Positions 32,104-44,407 of a stretch of 64,000 nucleotides of DNA are shown one piece after another. The translations under genes and the position numbers were made by a program. Origin of the DNA: Hirsutella rhossiliensis (lineage: Eukaryota; Ascomycota; Sordariomycetes; Hypocreales; Ophiocordycipitaceae); assembly GCF_020360975.1 (NCBI RefSeq), contig NW_025408681.1, forward strand, positions 1,860,001-1,924,000, in the 5' to 3' direction. Under the pieces are notes generated by a model that was not told where the DNA came from, did no database searches, and saw only the letters and a program-made list of their open reading frames with translations. Each line of letters starts with the position of its first letter. Positions within the stretch are counted from its first letter, which is position 1.

Positions 32104-32790
32104 ATGGCCTCGTCCGCGCAACCGGCGCAGCTGACTCCAACGGGTACGTTCCAACAAAGCGTCTTTGTGTTGCCAAAGGGGACTTGTGCTTAGCCCTCGA
32201 ATCCAGCCACGCGCCAGTCCAACTTTGAGCAGGCCGTCGCCTATGCCCTCCACCTCTGGCCGGCCTTGACTCTCGCGGTGCAGAACAACTGGGGCGGCCC
32301 CGATTCCGCCGACAAGCGAGACTGGTTCGCCGGCGCCGTCGTCGACCTGTTCCCCGAGTTCACCGATGCGCCCCCGAAGAACAAGGCTCCCGCCGAGCCG
32401 GATATGGAGGATGTTGAGGCCGTCTTGCTCCAGGTCATGATCGACGAGTTCGAGGTCAATGTTGACGACGACTCCGGGGCCGAAGTCGCCAGCCAAATCG
32501 TCCGCATCCGATCTCAGTGCAGCATCGGGCAGTCTGACGAGGTCGACGCTCTGAGGGAAAGATTCGAGAAGCTCAAGGGCAACAAGGTCGATCACATGTT
32601 CAAACAGGCCCTAGACGCGGACCAAGACACCGATTGGGAAACCGACGACTCGCAAGACGACGACGACGACGACGGAGGCGCCGATGTCGCCATGGACGAG
32701 GCACCTCCCTTAGTGTCGGCGCCAAAGGAGAAGCCAACCCCGCAGGTTGACGAAGATGGCTTCGTCATGGTCACCAAGAAGAAAAAGTAG
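32104..32790 (+). CDS. TSR2: pre-rRNA processing protein TSR2
   Basis: Chaperone and escort of ribosomal protein eS26 needed for 20S pre-rRNA processing. Exons 32104-32143 and 32207-32790 give 207 residues. The signature NFEQAVAYALHLWPALTLAV and NNWGGPDSADKRDWF is intact and directly follows the 63-bp intron. I used the acceptor at AATCCAG (32206), since the next CAG would break phase. The C-terminus is an acidic Asp run followed by DGFVMVTKKKK, as in other TSR2 proteins. Confidence 0.92.
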
Positions 32791-32837
32791 ACGACGTACA
32801 TTAAGCCGCACGAGGAGCGTGTCACAGCCCGATCGAG

Positions 32838-32850
32838 CCCCCCCCCCCCC
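32838..32850. repeat. 13-base C homopolymer
   Basis: A run of 13 C in the 200-bp convergent space between TSR2 and DOS2; its length should be treated as uncertain in assemblies. Confidence 0.9.
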
Positions 32851-32991
32851 TGACGATACCCAAAGCCAAATCGGGACATAATCCGTCTCTTGGCGAAACC
32901 TCCAGCAAACTATCTCACAAGACCGAACGCCGAGCTGCCCAAATAACGCGCGCCATTGCATGTACAAAGTTGCCCACCGCTCCGACCTACA

Positions 32992-34282
32992 TCATTCCCA
33001 GTCGTCGTCGCTGTCGTCGGCCCTTTTGCCCTCCTTGGGGCTGTTCGGGGCCTGGCTCGTCTTGCCCGACGCTGCACCTACGACGTCGTAGCTGGCTTCG
33101 CTATCCGCCACACTCTTTTCGTCGTTGGATTTCCGGGCCTCGGTTGGACTTGACTGGGATTGCGTCTGGGGCTGAAGAGTTGTGGACGACGTTGCAGAGG
33201 CTGCTTTTTCCTTGGAAGCCTCTTTTGGAGCGGCCTCGTCGTCGGAATCGTCGTCCCACCCTACTTCGTCCTCGGCAGATGCGGCTGGGGCAGTGTCAGC
33301 ATAGTCGCGGGCAATTGAAGCCAATGCACTTCACCTTTGAGGAGATCCCGTCGTCTAGACTCAGCCGTTTCGATGCCGTGGCGGAAAAAGTAGTAGCGTT
33401 TCCAGAAGTCGACGTAGGGGACCCGGTCCGGCACTAGCTGCTCCATGGTGCTTCGCAGCTCGGGGTGTTTGGCGAGATCGCTGCTGATGTCTTCTGTCCT
33501 CTGCTCTACGTCAAAGTCGAGGGCCCACGTCTCGAATTCCGCACCCGACGGGTCCTCGGTGAAGCGATCGGCCGAGGCGTGTATGACGTGCAGCTGCGCA
33601 TCAAACCTAGAGGTGTGAATGACGCGCCTCCCCTGCGCATCCTTGCTCTCGAAGAGCACAGTGCCGCTTCCCGGCGCGGATTCCTCGGGAGGGGCAATGT
33701 TGATGGCATCTCGGAGAAAGTCTCGCACGTTGCCGCCGAAGCGGAGAAGGGCTTCGTCGGCGGCATCTTCGGCGCGCTGGAGGTCTTTGAGGCGTTTGGC
33801 CGCCTCGAGCTGAAGCCTGGAGAGAACGGATTCGGACTGCTGCTCTGCGTCCTCGGGGGGCGCATTCGACCTCGTGGGAGTGGACTGGCTGTCGTCGCCG
33901 TCTCTTGAGTCTGGCGCCTGGATGGTGTTCTGTGTCAAAGACCTCGTGCGGCTCATGATGGACTCGCGAAGGTCGGTGAGGCCCTTTGTCGCATCTTCGC
34001 CGACCTCGGCAAGTTCCTTCTGGGCTTGATTGTAGACGGACTCGCCCTGCGCAAGTTAGGAACGTGGAGGGTTGCGGTGTTGCTATGGCGTGCTACCTGT
34101 TTGACGACCGTCCCAAGGAAGCCGCCAATCTTGATGCCCCAGGCACTGGAGGATATGGCCTTGTACGCGTCCTGAATGTCGTCGTTGAGCGATGGCTGTT
34201 GCTCGGGATGGGAGGCACTGGCTGCGACGCCCTGGTCCTTGGGATGGGCGTCATCCTGCATGTAGTCGTAGGCGAGATCCAT
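32992..34282 (-). CDS. DOS2: BSD-domain protein, DOS2-like
   Basis: BSD-domain protein similar to yeast Dos2, a cytosolic protein of poorly defined role. Exons 34282-34097, 34046-33335 and 33284-32992, with 50-bp GT-AG introns, give 396 residues. The N-terminus MDLAYDYMQ and the helical segment YKAISSSAWGIKIGGFLGTV lead to the BSD domain around FDVEQRTEDISSDLAKHPEL and VPYVDFWKRYYFFRHGIE (FW pair). The C-terminal third is acidic and Ser-rich, ending SDDDWE. An in-frame upstream ATG at 34375 is possible; the chosen start matches the family. It converges with TSR2. Confidence 0.85.
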
Positions 34283-36246
34283 TGTTCCAGTGATCAAGGG
34301 CAGTTCAGGTAGATGCGCCTTTGCCTTAGGTACTGTATGCGGAATGGGAGGCGGGCTTATTGCGGCATTGACCATCCCTTATCGTGTCCTCTCTCCCAGC
34401 CGCGGGGCGCAGGGCAGGCCGCGAGACACGTGCACAAGCGGCTCACGTGACCTTGCCGACAAACTTGTCTCCCAAGAGCTCCCAGGCATAATCTCGGGCT
34501 TACAGCTGCCAGTCCGAGCCGACAAGACATCCATCAGGCGTTGAAATGATGATTCCGTCTGCTCCATAACTCAAAATACATGCCATCCTATACATACATG
34601 TATTTCTTCCAGAGTATCTCGGTTTCTCCGAGCCGTCTGGGAAAGCCTGGTATCCTTCTCCTCCCATGCCCTTTGGCTTGAACGCCGCCCGGGGATTTTC
34701 CCTGGAAGTCGACCCAGGACGTTTCTTGAAGGGCCGTAGCTTGTTCATGTCTCTTGGGTTGAAACTCGCTGATCTCCCAGAAATCCCTGAATTGATCTTA
34801 TGGAATTTCTCCTTGCCTATCCGCTTGCTGTAGAAAGTGTGAATGTCGCCCGAGAGACGGCCCCGCACCAACTATTTTTCGCCGACGGCGATTCTACAAA
34901 GTCACGGCGGACTCGGAGGGGTTTGACGGGTTCTCGGAGCCTTAGGGTGGGGACATGCAGCGAGAGTCGAGGGGTTTACTTTTACATGGTCGTTGTTATG
35001 CCAAGTCTAAAGGAAGAGCTCGCCCCTCCGGTGGCAGCACGTGTTCAAGCTGCCAAACGTAGGATTAGGTATGTACGTGAAAGAGTGAAACGATGATATT
35101 CGAATTACGCCCTGCATTCCCCTTCTTCATCACACAGTTGCTCAGCGTTCAAACCAAGAACGGCAGGTATCTACAGGCGGCTATACCTCTGTCCAACGTA
35201 GCATGCTTTGCATGCATCAGGCCAAAGCCGGCACGAGTGCATTCCCAGAGCCCACTCGGTGAGACCAATGGCCAGAGAGGGAAGGACCCGAAGCTGCCGC
35301 ATCGGGAGCCGCGTTGCATGTGAACATGTTTGTACAAAGCATAGCGAGTTGAGTTCGGAATACCGAGGAGCCGAGGCAGCACATCTGGTGGGTCGGTGGT
35401 GAGGGAGACGTCAGATTCTTTGGGCGTCAACCAATCACTGTGTACTGGGAGGCTGTCAGGGACCCGTGCGCCGATCGCAGAGGTATAATTCCGATGGGGA
35501 CGAGATGAGGCTGATGGCGGAGGCGGATTCTAAGACCAACGGCGACTTGTTCGGTGTCGTCATTGTGCATTTCTTCGTTCCAAGCTCGGACTGGCAACGA
35601 GCTCTTGTGTCTGTGGTTTGACAGGGGCAGACCGACTCACACAATGGCTCTCGAACAAGGTCCGAGCAATGGTTGAGCCAATGTCGTCATCAACTGTACA
35701 TGGTGTCGATGTGGTGCTCACAGTACCTGGTGATCTTGATAGTCCTGCACATGTCAGGCACCCGCACATGATTCACCCATGCGATGGGCAACGAGGCGAA
35801 AAACATGGACAAGATGGAAATCTGCACTTCCAGGGTACCCAAGAGGATGCTGGACAAATGCGGATCTCCATGATGCCAGTCGTGACGTAACGCAGACCGG
35901 TACTTTCTGCCCCGCACCAGGTGATTGTGGGGTCCAGCGGTGACGTAAGTCGGCCAACAGAGGCTCTGTTGATGCATCGCCTGATGCCGCCCACGACGTC
36001 GTCGTTGCTCCTGCATATCGGTAGCGCCTAGCACAAGTGAATCAGCCACTGACCCGGCTACTGGCATGTGAACAGAGAGACCTGCCATGGTGTCCGGCAT
36101 GTCTATTTAAACCTCCGGCTCTCCCGCCACTTCAAGGTTCTTTGCTTTCCTCCTCATCATTCCACGATATCTCATCTCAATCAATCAAAGCTCATCAGTT
36201 CCTTCAACAACCATTTCAACCAATTTACCACTTCCCATCATCCACA
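34283..36246. other. intergenic, one unassigned minus-strand frame
   Basis: About 2 kb with no recognised gene. A minus-strand frame of 123 codons (34871-34500) is Lys/Arg/Gly-rich and matches nothing I know. The right end is the promoter of the GRG-1 gene. Frames at 35600-36100 on the two strands overlap and look non-coding. Confidence 0.5.
36104..36111 (+). promoter_or_regulatory. TATA-like box of the GRG-1 gene
   Basis: TATTTAAA, about 135 bp before the start codon, is followed by a pyrimidine-rich leader with CAATCAATCAAAG. A clear TATA element fits the high, glucose- and clock-regulated expression known for this gene family; use of this site is inferred. Confidence 0.5.
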
Positions 36247-36520
36247 ATGGAGACTGCCAAGAACGTCGCCAATTACCTCTCTGAGACTGTCCAAGGTGCC
36301 ACGTCGGGCGCAAGCAAGGAAGCCAACAAACAGGTCGCCAAGGACGGCAACGTGGACATTAGCACTCGGTGAGTCTTGACTCGATGACACACAACATGTA
36401 TGACCCAGCTAACAGCTTCATCGCAGTGCCACTGCTGCCAAAGACGCCGTTGGCGACAAGCTCGACCAGACCTCCCACGATGGCAAGGCCGATGTCCATA
36501 AGGAGGCTGCCAAGCACTAA
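36247..36520 (+). CDS. grg-1: glucose-repressible / clock-controlled protein GRG-1 (CCG-1)
   Basis: Small, very abundant stress protein induced by glucose starvation and the circadian clock in Neurospora; biochemical role unknown. Exons 36247-36368 and 36427-36520 (58-bp GT-AG intron) give 71 residues, the same length I recall for N. crassa CCG-1. The pattern METAKNVANYLSETVQ, SGASKEANKQVAKD and the C-terminal DVHKEAAKH is diagnostic. A TATA-like element lies upstream. Confidence 0.92.
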
Positions 36521-38642
36521 GCCATGACGGCGATATGCAGGATCAGATGGCGTTTGGAGTGCAAGGAACTCATGTCTCTGATGGTAGATGAATTATAGAA
36601 ATACCCCGAGAGGCAGCAAAATACATTGTTTACACCACAAGCTCACACCCGGGTCGTCACACGTTGGTGATGGTCTCTGGTGCCTCGGTCAGTCCGAGCT
36701 GGGTTGATGCCGGGACTGAATTCCATTCAACGCACGCGTCAAATACATGGACATACCCGCAGCCTCCAGATTCGGCACGCACCCAGCGTAGACAAATGAA
36801 GGAAGCAGGAAGCAATGCCAAGCGCATGCTTTGATGCTTTGGGACAGAAGAGCGAACAAGCGCAGAACATACGATATTCACCCTCAAACCAATCCCAGAA
36901 TCTTAGCCGCCGAACACTTCACGTAGCCGGCCATGCGCATATTGAATTCGGGCGTATTTGCCGTCTTGCGGACATGGCGGGGGGCTGATTCCCGGCAATT
37001 GACTGTCATTTCGTCGGAGGGGAGGAGGACATGGGAAAGCATGTCAAACCGCGCTTGGTAGTCAGACAACAAGAGGCGATTCTAGCCTTGAGTTTCATTT
37101 CCCCTTACCGAAGCTCGAAGTTGCTGTGGGAGGCGATCAGGCCTCTAGACAGATGACCCCGGCCAAAGTCTAGCGACGGGAAGCTGACTCGCGTACGCAC
37201 AAGAGCTCCGCAGTCATGACTGGGAATTCTCGCATGAGGAGGAGGAAAGCCGGTGGCAAAGCAAGCATGGCCAATCGACATATAGCCATCCCCCTTTGCC
37301 GCGCGCCTTCAGGCTTGAGAGAGGAGCCGCAGCGGGCTTGGCCAATATGACTATCGCGAGCGAGCCGTTTGGTATCCCCCTTGCAGGAAAAACACCAATT
37401 ATGCAGCCGCTGCTTCCCGTTGACGCGCGGGAAATTGCCGGGTGACTCCCCAATGCCCTGAAGTCTTTGCCGTGGTCAAGGACACTATTGCCATTCTCTC
37501 GCAGGATGCAAAGTCCATGATGGCTTTCCTTCCCCTCCCTCTGTTCGGAGTCATCCGCTGCGGTGCAAATCGGAAGGATGGTGCCTTTTGTGGCATCCGT
37601 AAAAGTGCTATATCTCAGATGCTTCATGCTCGTGCTACACTTCTTGCCTCGTTTTCGGATGGATGCTCTGATGGCGTGGTGCTTTGCAAACATAGAAAAA
37701 CACGCCGATTCGTACCGGGTGCTTGTTTCGCACATTGATACTGTATGTGCACCGACGAGGCGGCGGCATACAGTGTAGACATGAACTGTGTCGTCGTCAG
37801 GGCTAATAACGGCTCGTTTCCATGTGCTGGCGGTGGAGCTGCCTACCTAGTAGGTCGAGACCCGAAAGCACAGTGCGAAGGGGCTCGGTCGGCATTATAC
37901 CCCCCCTTCGGGTACTATACATGTACTCTGCCCGAGGTCGCTCCTCCGGGGAATTGCCCAGCAGCTGGTACCTAGACAGTGCGTACCTCTTTGGTATGTG
38001 GGCGCTGTCGACAAGGCACACACACATTGACACATAACCCTTTGGTCGCCCCGCCGCTGTCCACACGCTATTACCACGGCCTTCTCTCTAACGCTTACAA
38101 ATTCACCCTCTCGCTCCTCCTTCTCCAGCTCCTCCTTTCTTCTCTTCCAATCACTTGCAGAAACAGTCTCCCTGCAGTCATTCTGACGCCGTGGTCGCGA
38201 CTCCAACCGCACTGACTAGACCTGCTTGCTGGTGACTCAGGCGCCAAGCACGCGCGCCCCCCCACCCACGACGAAACAGCCCCGGAAGTGGCGTCTCCAA
38301 GTGGCCGCCGCCTCCTCCGGTCGCCCCAGCACATCACCACCGCTTCTCACCCGTTTTCCCTCCTGGGCCACCCGTGGCCGCAATCGCTTCGAATTTCTGC
38401 GCCCCTGCGCCAGCCTCAGTCGTCTTGGAAAGCCTTTTCAATCGTCCACTTACGCACGGCATCCTTTCTCACTCGCAGACGCCCATCAACGCCGCCCCTC
38501 TGTCAGACGCAACCCTGCCGCACCTCGTGAGGCCATTCCTCCGTCATCGCCATCTCATCGGTCCGCCACTTTGCCCGGCCTTCTCTGCCTGCCCATTCAC
38601 GCTTCCTGAACCCACCCATTTCATCCATCCACCTCATCAACC
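36521..38642. other. long intergenic region upstream of the Yap1-type gene
   Basis: About 2.1 kb without a recognised gene. The right end has pyrimidine-rich leader sequence (about 38100-38150, for example CTCCTCCTTTCTTCTCTTCC) and small upstream ATGs. The largest private frame (174 codons, minus, 37735-37214) has no motif. A long 5' regulatory region is common for stress transcription factor genes. Confidence 0.5.
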
Positions 38643-40453
38643 ATGTCCTCTACCGGCGACCAAGGTGGCTCCGTGCCGCCCAATTTCTTCTTGACCCCGC
38701 ATCAGCAGAATCTGCTCTTCACGGCCCTCAACGCCAACAAGCAGCCAAGCGCTGGCTCCCCGCCAAACAACGGCGTCTCACTCTCGCCAACCTCTTTCAA
38801 GAGCTCGCCCATGCCGTCCTTTGGGAGCGCCGGTTTGCAAGAGAGCCCATATCTCGACAATTACGACTACGACTTTGGTGACTCCAGCTTCGACTTTTCC
38901 TTTGCGAGCAACGATCAGGCCCAGATGATTGGCGATGCACCAGGCACCGCAAAGTCGGACTCACCCGAGAACGACTCGAATGAAAAGAGAGGCCACCCGG
39001 ACGACGAAGAAGGCGACGACAGCCCTGGAAATGACTCGAAGCGCCATGAGGGCACCGACAAGGGCCCCAAGAAGCCGGGCCGGAAACCCCTCACTTCAGA
39101 GCCCACTACCGTAAGTATCGTCAACTGCCATGACTTGTCGGCCTCTGACACCGTGAATTACAGAAGCGCAAGGCCCAGAATCGAGCAGCACAGCGCGCTT
39201 TTAGGGAGCGCAAGGAGAAGCACTTGAAGGACCTGGAGACCAAGGTCCAGGAATTGGAGACGGCGTCGGAGGCCGCAAACCACGAGAACAGCAAGCTGCG
39301 AGTCCAGCTGGGCCGCATCACCACCGAGCTCAACCAGTACAAGCAGAAATTGGCCGTCCTGGCCAATGTCAACAAAGCGGCGCCCAGGGACAAGATGGCT
39401 TTTGGAAGCGCCGCCCTCAACAACCTCGGTGATGTAAGTTTCCAGTTTGAGATCCCCAAGTTCGGAACGCTGCCAGGAATGCCCTCCGATAAGCCTTTGG
39501 CATCACTTTCCCCCAACGGCCAGGTGCCCAGCCCGGCCCAAAGCCAAGGCAACGACGCCATGTTGCCGCAGTCGGCACGGCAGTCGGATGATCTGGCCAA
39601 GTTCTCGGGCGCTCCCACTCCACCCATCAGCGGCTATCGTGGGCCCGGCTCACGAGCAAGCGTCGACTCGGGCAACATGAGCCTAGGTGGCGCCTCGAGC
39701 TCGCCCTCTGCGTCATCCAACTCCAACGGCGGCCCGGTCTCGTCTTGCGGCACATCTCCAGAGTCTTCCAGTCACTCTCCGATGGGTTTCAAGCCGCTCG
39801 AGACCTTGACTACGATTGGTGAGGAGCAGCAAGCGGCCGCGACCACGCAGCAGCCCTTTGCACAGTTTGCCCACGTGGACATTGGAAGTCCTAGCTTCGA
39901 CTGGCTGGCCAACCAGAACGGCGGTCACTTTGATCCGCAGCTGTTCGGCGACTATCGCGAGCCTCAGGACAACGTACTTTCCAACTCCAACTTTGACGAC
40001 TTCTTCAACGACGCGCTCGATGCCGACTTCTTGAACCCTTACAACGTGCCTTCTGCGGCAACGGCCCCCAAGAAGAATCTGATTGATGAGATTGACGCCA
40101 AGCAGAAGGCGCTGGACGATACGCAACAGAACATGAGGTGTACAGAAATATGGTATGGCCACTCACGGGCGCCCTCGGCTCCCTCCACAACCATGCTAAC
40201 CGGTCGACACAGGGATAAATTGCAGGGCTGCCCCAAGGCGCAGAGCGGCGAATTCGACCTCGACGGGCTCTGCTCCGAACTAACCAAGAAGGCTAAGTGC
40301 TCGGGCAACGGCCCCGTCGTGGCGGAGAGGGACTTTGACAGCATCCTCAAGAAATACATGGGCAAGGACGCGTCGTCGTCGAACTGCATGGCGAGCTCGT
40401 TGGGCATCGAAGTTCAACCAAATGAGAAGCCCAACGGGGTCACCACGCTGTGA
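38643..40453 (+). CDS. YAP1: AP-1-like bZIP oxidative-stress regulator (Yap1)
   Basis: Redox-regulated transcription factor for antioxidant and drug-resistance genes. It shuttles to the nucleus when its cysteine-rich domains are oxidised. Exons 38643-39110, 39164-40152 and 40213-40453 give 565 residues. The basic region and zipper start at the second exon: KRKAQNRAAQRAFRERKEKH with the Pap1/Yap1-type NxxAQxxFR core, then leucine heptads. The central part is Ser/Pro-rich. The C-terminal Cys-rich domain, restored by splicing the second intron, reads CTEIWDKLQGCPKAQ and GLCSELTKKAKCSG, with the cysteines and embedded export signal expected for Yap1. Without that splice the CRD is disrupted by intron residues. 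Confidence 0.93.
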
Positions 40454-41773
40454 GCTTGGCGGCTATTTCTTGAAGGAATCGGTACGTTTGGCTTGATTTT
40501 CGCCTGTACACATGTACTCTACTTGCTGGGAAGTGCCTCGGCGAAGGCATTGAGTTTGAGAACAAACAAGGATGACGGCGTTGAATGAACACGAGCAAGA
40601 GGAGTTTGCCAAGGTTAATTTGCGTACTCGATCTGCTGGACGCATCGTTGTCTTGTCCCCCCCTTTCCCCTCCGTGCAATACGGACGAGGAGTCTTTGTG
40701 CCACGTCTGCCATGATTTGTTCTTTGGCAACGGTCGGTCACGCCCCGAGACTATTGGCGGTAGTCATGTCCATTAGGACACAGCCCAGACCAGACATATG
40801 TGGGAAAGAGGACCGGGGCTGAAGGGCGGGAGAACTTCCGATCCCGCAGCCGATGTCCAGCTCCCCTTCCCCCAATATGTATAGCCGCACCGAGCTTGCG
40901 AGGCTCTGTCCCGCCGAGCAGTGGCCCCCTCCCAAACCACGAACAAGTCAGGATGCCGTTGCGGGGCCGTTGCTCCGGGCGTGTCCGGTTTCGGGGGTGG
41001 CATCTTGTGAGGGCCCCGGAGCCAAGGCTACAGTTTAATACAAGCCGCCGTGATGAAACATGTCATGTCTTCCTCGTACTGTACGTGAATTCACACGCAT
41101 GGCTGTAGATATGGGCTGTCCCACGCACGGTACCAAAGCAGCTTGGCGCTCCCGCATTGCATCTGTCCAGGTGCGGGAACCCTCACGCACCTTGCTCTTC
41201 GCATCGGGCGAGGCTAGAGTAATCAGCACAAGGGGTATCTGTTGTTCTTCTATAAACACCTTGCCATCACTAGGCCCAGCTCTAAAGCCACAGTCCCTGC
41301 GCACCCGAGTTCTGTCATACATGAATATGCTTGTGCGCCTGACTCGTGTGCGCCGCGCCGTGAATCCGACTAGAGTGCAAAGAATGCAGCAAGACAAGGA
41401 AAATCATTCGCGCCTCTTGGTCGTCCCAACATGTCATGCGTCCGTGTGCAATACCCCCCCCCCACCTTTATCCAGATGCAGCAATCCGTGCCAGCATGCA
41501 AATGCAACGTATGTGAAGGCCCGAAGGCCAAATATCGCGAATGGAGCGACCATGCAAAGCACCGCCCGACCCACGTCCCGCTCATCAAGACGGGGCATCT
41601 TGAGTCATCTCTGAGGCGTCAATGGCTCGCTCTGCCTGTCCACTTGCTAGGCAGCCGAGTTCACAATGTTGACGGCGAATCTCGCCGAGTGGCGTCCGTC
41701 TCCCCGGGCGTAGAGCACCTTCCGCCGCAAACACACGGGCCTGTCCCGACGCCAAACCAACCTCCCCAGTCGA
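40454..41773. other. convergent intergenic region, no gene recognised
   Basis: Contains the 3' ends of the Yap1 gene and of the leftward kinase gene. A plus-strand frame of 184 codons (41060-41614) has no motif. A short C homopolymer lies near 41451. Confidence 0.5.
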
Positions 41774-43803
41774 TTAGCTGATGACAACCCGGGCGCCCTC
41801 CTTCCCAAGAACACCCCTCTCCCGCGGCTTGGGGCTGTTGGTTCTGCCCCGCTTGCTCTTCAGGAATCCAAACATGCCTCCCGATCCTTCTTTGGGATCA
41901 ACGGCCGTGTTTGCGTCCGCCGGTAACGTTGCGTCCTGACGGGCGAGTTCAGACCAGCTGCCACTCCCATCCAATGTGACTTGAACGCCTCCTGTAGGGC
42001 TTGCTACCCGATTCTTGCTCGGCGGCGATGGCCGAGAGACATACTGACTCTGGTACTGAGGGAGTGGCGGTGCAGCCCGAGACGGACGGCCTGGTCTTTT
42101 GTCGGCCCGTTGTTGCATTGCCTTGTCCGGGACAGTGCTGGCCTCGTCCTTTTTGGCCGGCTGAGGCCCGTTGCTCGGAGCAGCCTTCAGCTGTGAGTCA
42201 TCCACCCCGTCTTTTGTCGCCTCCGTTATTCTGTAGTCCATGATCAGCGCCAGTCTCACCAGCTAGAGCGGGCAGGGCACGCACTTCTTGTAAGCGGCCA
42301 CCGTGTAATCAAACGGTCGGAAATCCTTCTCAATCATTCGATAAAGCTCGTCCTCGCGGATCTCCTGCTGCGTCGCGTCTTCTTTTAGCCGTTCTCGGGG
42401 CTTCTGCCGCCTCGCGCGGGCCTCCAGGGGTGCCTCCTCCAGGAGAAGCTCTTCCAAGTCGTAGGTGGCGTCAAAGTTGGTCTTGTCCGAGGATGGCACG
42501 AATGTGGGTTCTATTTGCTTCTGTTCCAGCATGTCGAAGTCAAGTTCCTGGAAGAAGTCGTTGTGTATAAAGCTTTCCCACGTAGAACCAAGACGAGTGT
42601 TGGGGTTGGGGTCCAAGGCGGCGCGAATGGCGTAGAGGCAGGTCAAAGAGACGGGGGGCTGGGTAACGGGATACTTGGGGCGGTTGCCTTGGATTTGTTG
42701 GCTGAGTGTGGCTTCGTTGCTTCCATCAAATGGCCGCTGCTACCGGTCAGCGACAACACTTTACTCTCAAAGGGTTTCATGGCAGGCGCTGGCAGCGAGA
42801 GCCAATTCCCCAAAGCCGGGGTTGCAGACGCACCTTGTTGTAGATGCACTCATAGAACAGTACGCCCAAGGACCACCAGTCGGCGCGGACATCATAGCCC
42901 TTGCCTGCGTACACTTCGGGTGCCAAGTAGGCCAGGGTTCCTGACTTGCTGGTGAGAACCCTCTTGGGGATGACATCAGAGGCGACGTTCTAAGCTAAGT
43001 GGTCAGACTCCATGTAGTGCGAGAAAAGAGATTGGGTAGACGTACGAAATCTGTCAAGTGGACGTGCCCATCGGCGTCGAGGAGGACATTGTCCGGTTTG
43101 ACATCCCGGTGAATGATGCCCTGGCCGTGAATATATCTCAGGGCGCAGCCCAGCTCTGCAATCCAGAAGCGGACGGCCTCCTCGGTAAAGGTCTTTCTGG
43201 AGATGTGAAAGCGAAGATCGCCGCCGCTCATCAAATCGACCACCAAGTACCTGGGAAGCGAGGTTCAGTTGTCGGCCACGGCCAGGTCTTGGGGGAGACG
43301 TACATGTACTCGATATCCTGAAAACTGTACCGCAGATTGCAAATGAAGGGGTGGTTGACGTGCTCGAGCATGCGCCGTTCGCGGACAATGTTGCGAACGC
43401 TCTCAGACTTGACGACTATGTAACAAGATCAGCACCCAGCGCCGACTCGAGACATGTCGGCCGGTTGGGGCGGCGGCGGCGCGTTACCTTCATCTTTGCG
43501 AATGTACTTGAGGGCGAAGGACAGACCGGTATCCTTGCGCTCGACAATGCGGACCTTGCCAAAGGCGCCGCGGCCGACGACTCTCAAGAGGCGGAAGTGG
43601 TTGAGATTGACTGGGCCAAGCGGTTAGCACAGCGAGGGCGGTGCGACGGCGGGCATGGGTGGGCGAGGAGCTAATGATGCATGACGGGAAGAAACATGGG
43701 CGTGCAAAAAGAAAAGGGTCCAATGCGACGGGCGAGGATGCGGCGGGCCAAAGCACGTACCTTCGCCGGTGAGGTCGACGGGCTTTCCCTGGCCGTTGCC
43801 CAT
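41774..43803 (-). CDS. AGC-family Ser/Thr kinase, STK32/YANK type
   Basis: Seven exons (43803-43761, 43610-43488, 43415-43304, 43250-43046, 42989-42834, 42736-42285, 42230-41774) give 515 residues. The N-terminus MGNGQGK fits N-myristoylation (Gly2), suggesting membrane anchoring. The kinase domain contains the glycine loop [10 protein letters not shown], the VAIK-type lysine in [16 protein letters not shown], and LTDFNVAS in place of DFG. DFN is the hallmark of STK32/YANK kinases, and the block [20 protein letters not shown] also follows them. [12 protein letters not shown] and [11 protein letters not shown] complete the domain. The C-terminal extension of about 220 residues is charged, then Ser/Pro-rich. 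All introns are GT-AG and all phases agree. Substrates unknown. Confidence 0.92.
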
Positions 43804-44383
43804 GGTCCGTGGCGGGCTGAAAGGGCAAAGATGAAGACTATCGGAGGCAGAAGCCAAGCGGCATAGTGGTCGTCGTCAGAGGAGCGGGCCGGGGGGGTTG
43901 CCGACGACGACGGGGGCTGGTCCCTTTTGTCTTGGAGCGGCACGCTAGGGCTCGCGGGGGTGCGTCAGTCGCCGAAAGGGGGGGCCTTTCTAGAAGGTGT
44001 CGACGGCTGTTGGCTGTTGGCGTCGGGGCGGGAGTGGGAGGAGGGTGGTGGTTTGGCGACTGCTATCCAGGCTGTTGGCCTGAAACGGGGCGGAGGGCAA
44101 GCCAAGGGAGACGAGGTGCATGTGGAGGAAGAGCCCGCGACGAGGGCGGCAGCGGTGCCCTTGTACAAGCCGATTGGCGGTAGGTCGCGAGCGTGGAAGG
44201 ACGACGAGCAGAAGCACTCGAGAGCGGCGCGCAGGGCCCAGAGAGAGCGAGGGAGAAGTGGTCGCGTTTGAAGTCGGTCGTGGGCGAGCTCGCGAGGATG
44301 CTGCAGGCAGGGAGATGGAGACGAGAGACGAGCGGGGGAATGAAGGTGAATGAGAAGAGTTGTGACTTATGCGTATGTGTCCA

Positions 44384-44407
44384 AGAGAGAGAGAGAGAGA
44401 GAGAGAG
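44384..44407. repeat. (GA)n microsatellite
   Basis: Twelve AG dinucleotides in a row, located upstream of the kinase gene on its presumed leader side. A GAGA-type tract may influence promoter chromatin; not shown. Confidence 0.9.

Noticed and set aside
34500..34871. Minus-strand 123-codon frame as a gene
   Set aside because: Basic, low-complexity, no motif, no splice-linked extension and no conserved start context; left unassigned.
37214..37735. Minus-strand 173-codon frame
   Set aside because: No motif, opposed by plus-strand frames, lies in the long Yap1 upstream region.
39430..39445. GTAAGT donor inside the second exon of the Yap1 gene
   Set aside because: The reading frame continues with normal sequence (DVSFQFEIPKFGTLPG) and there is no acceptor at a sensible distance.
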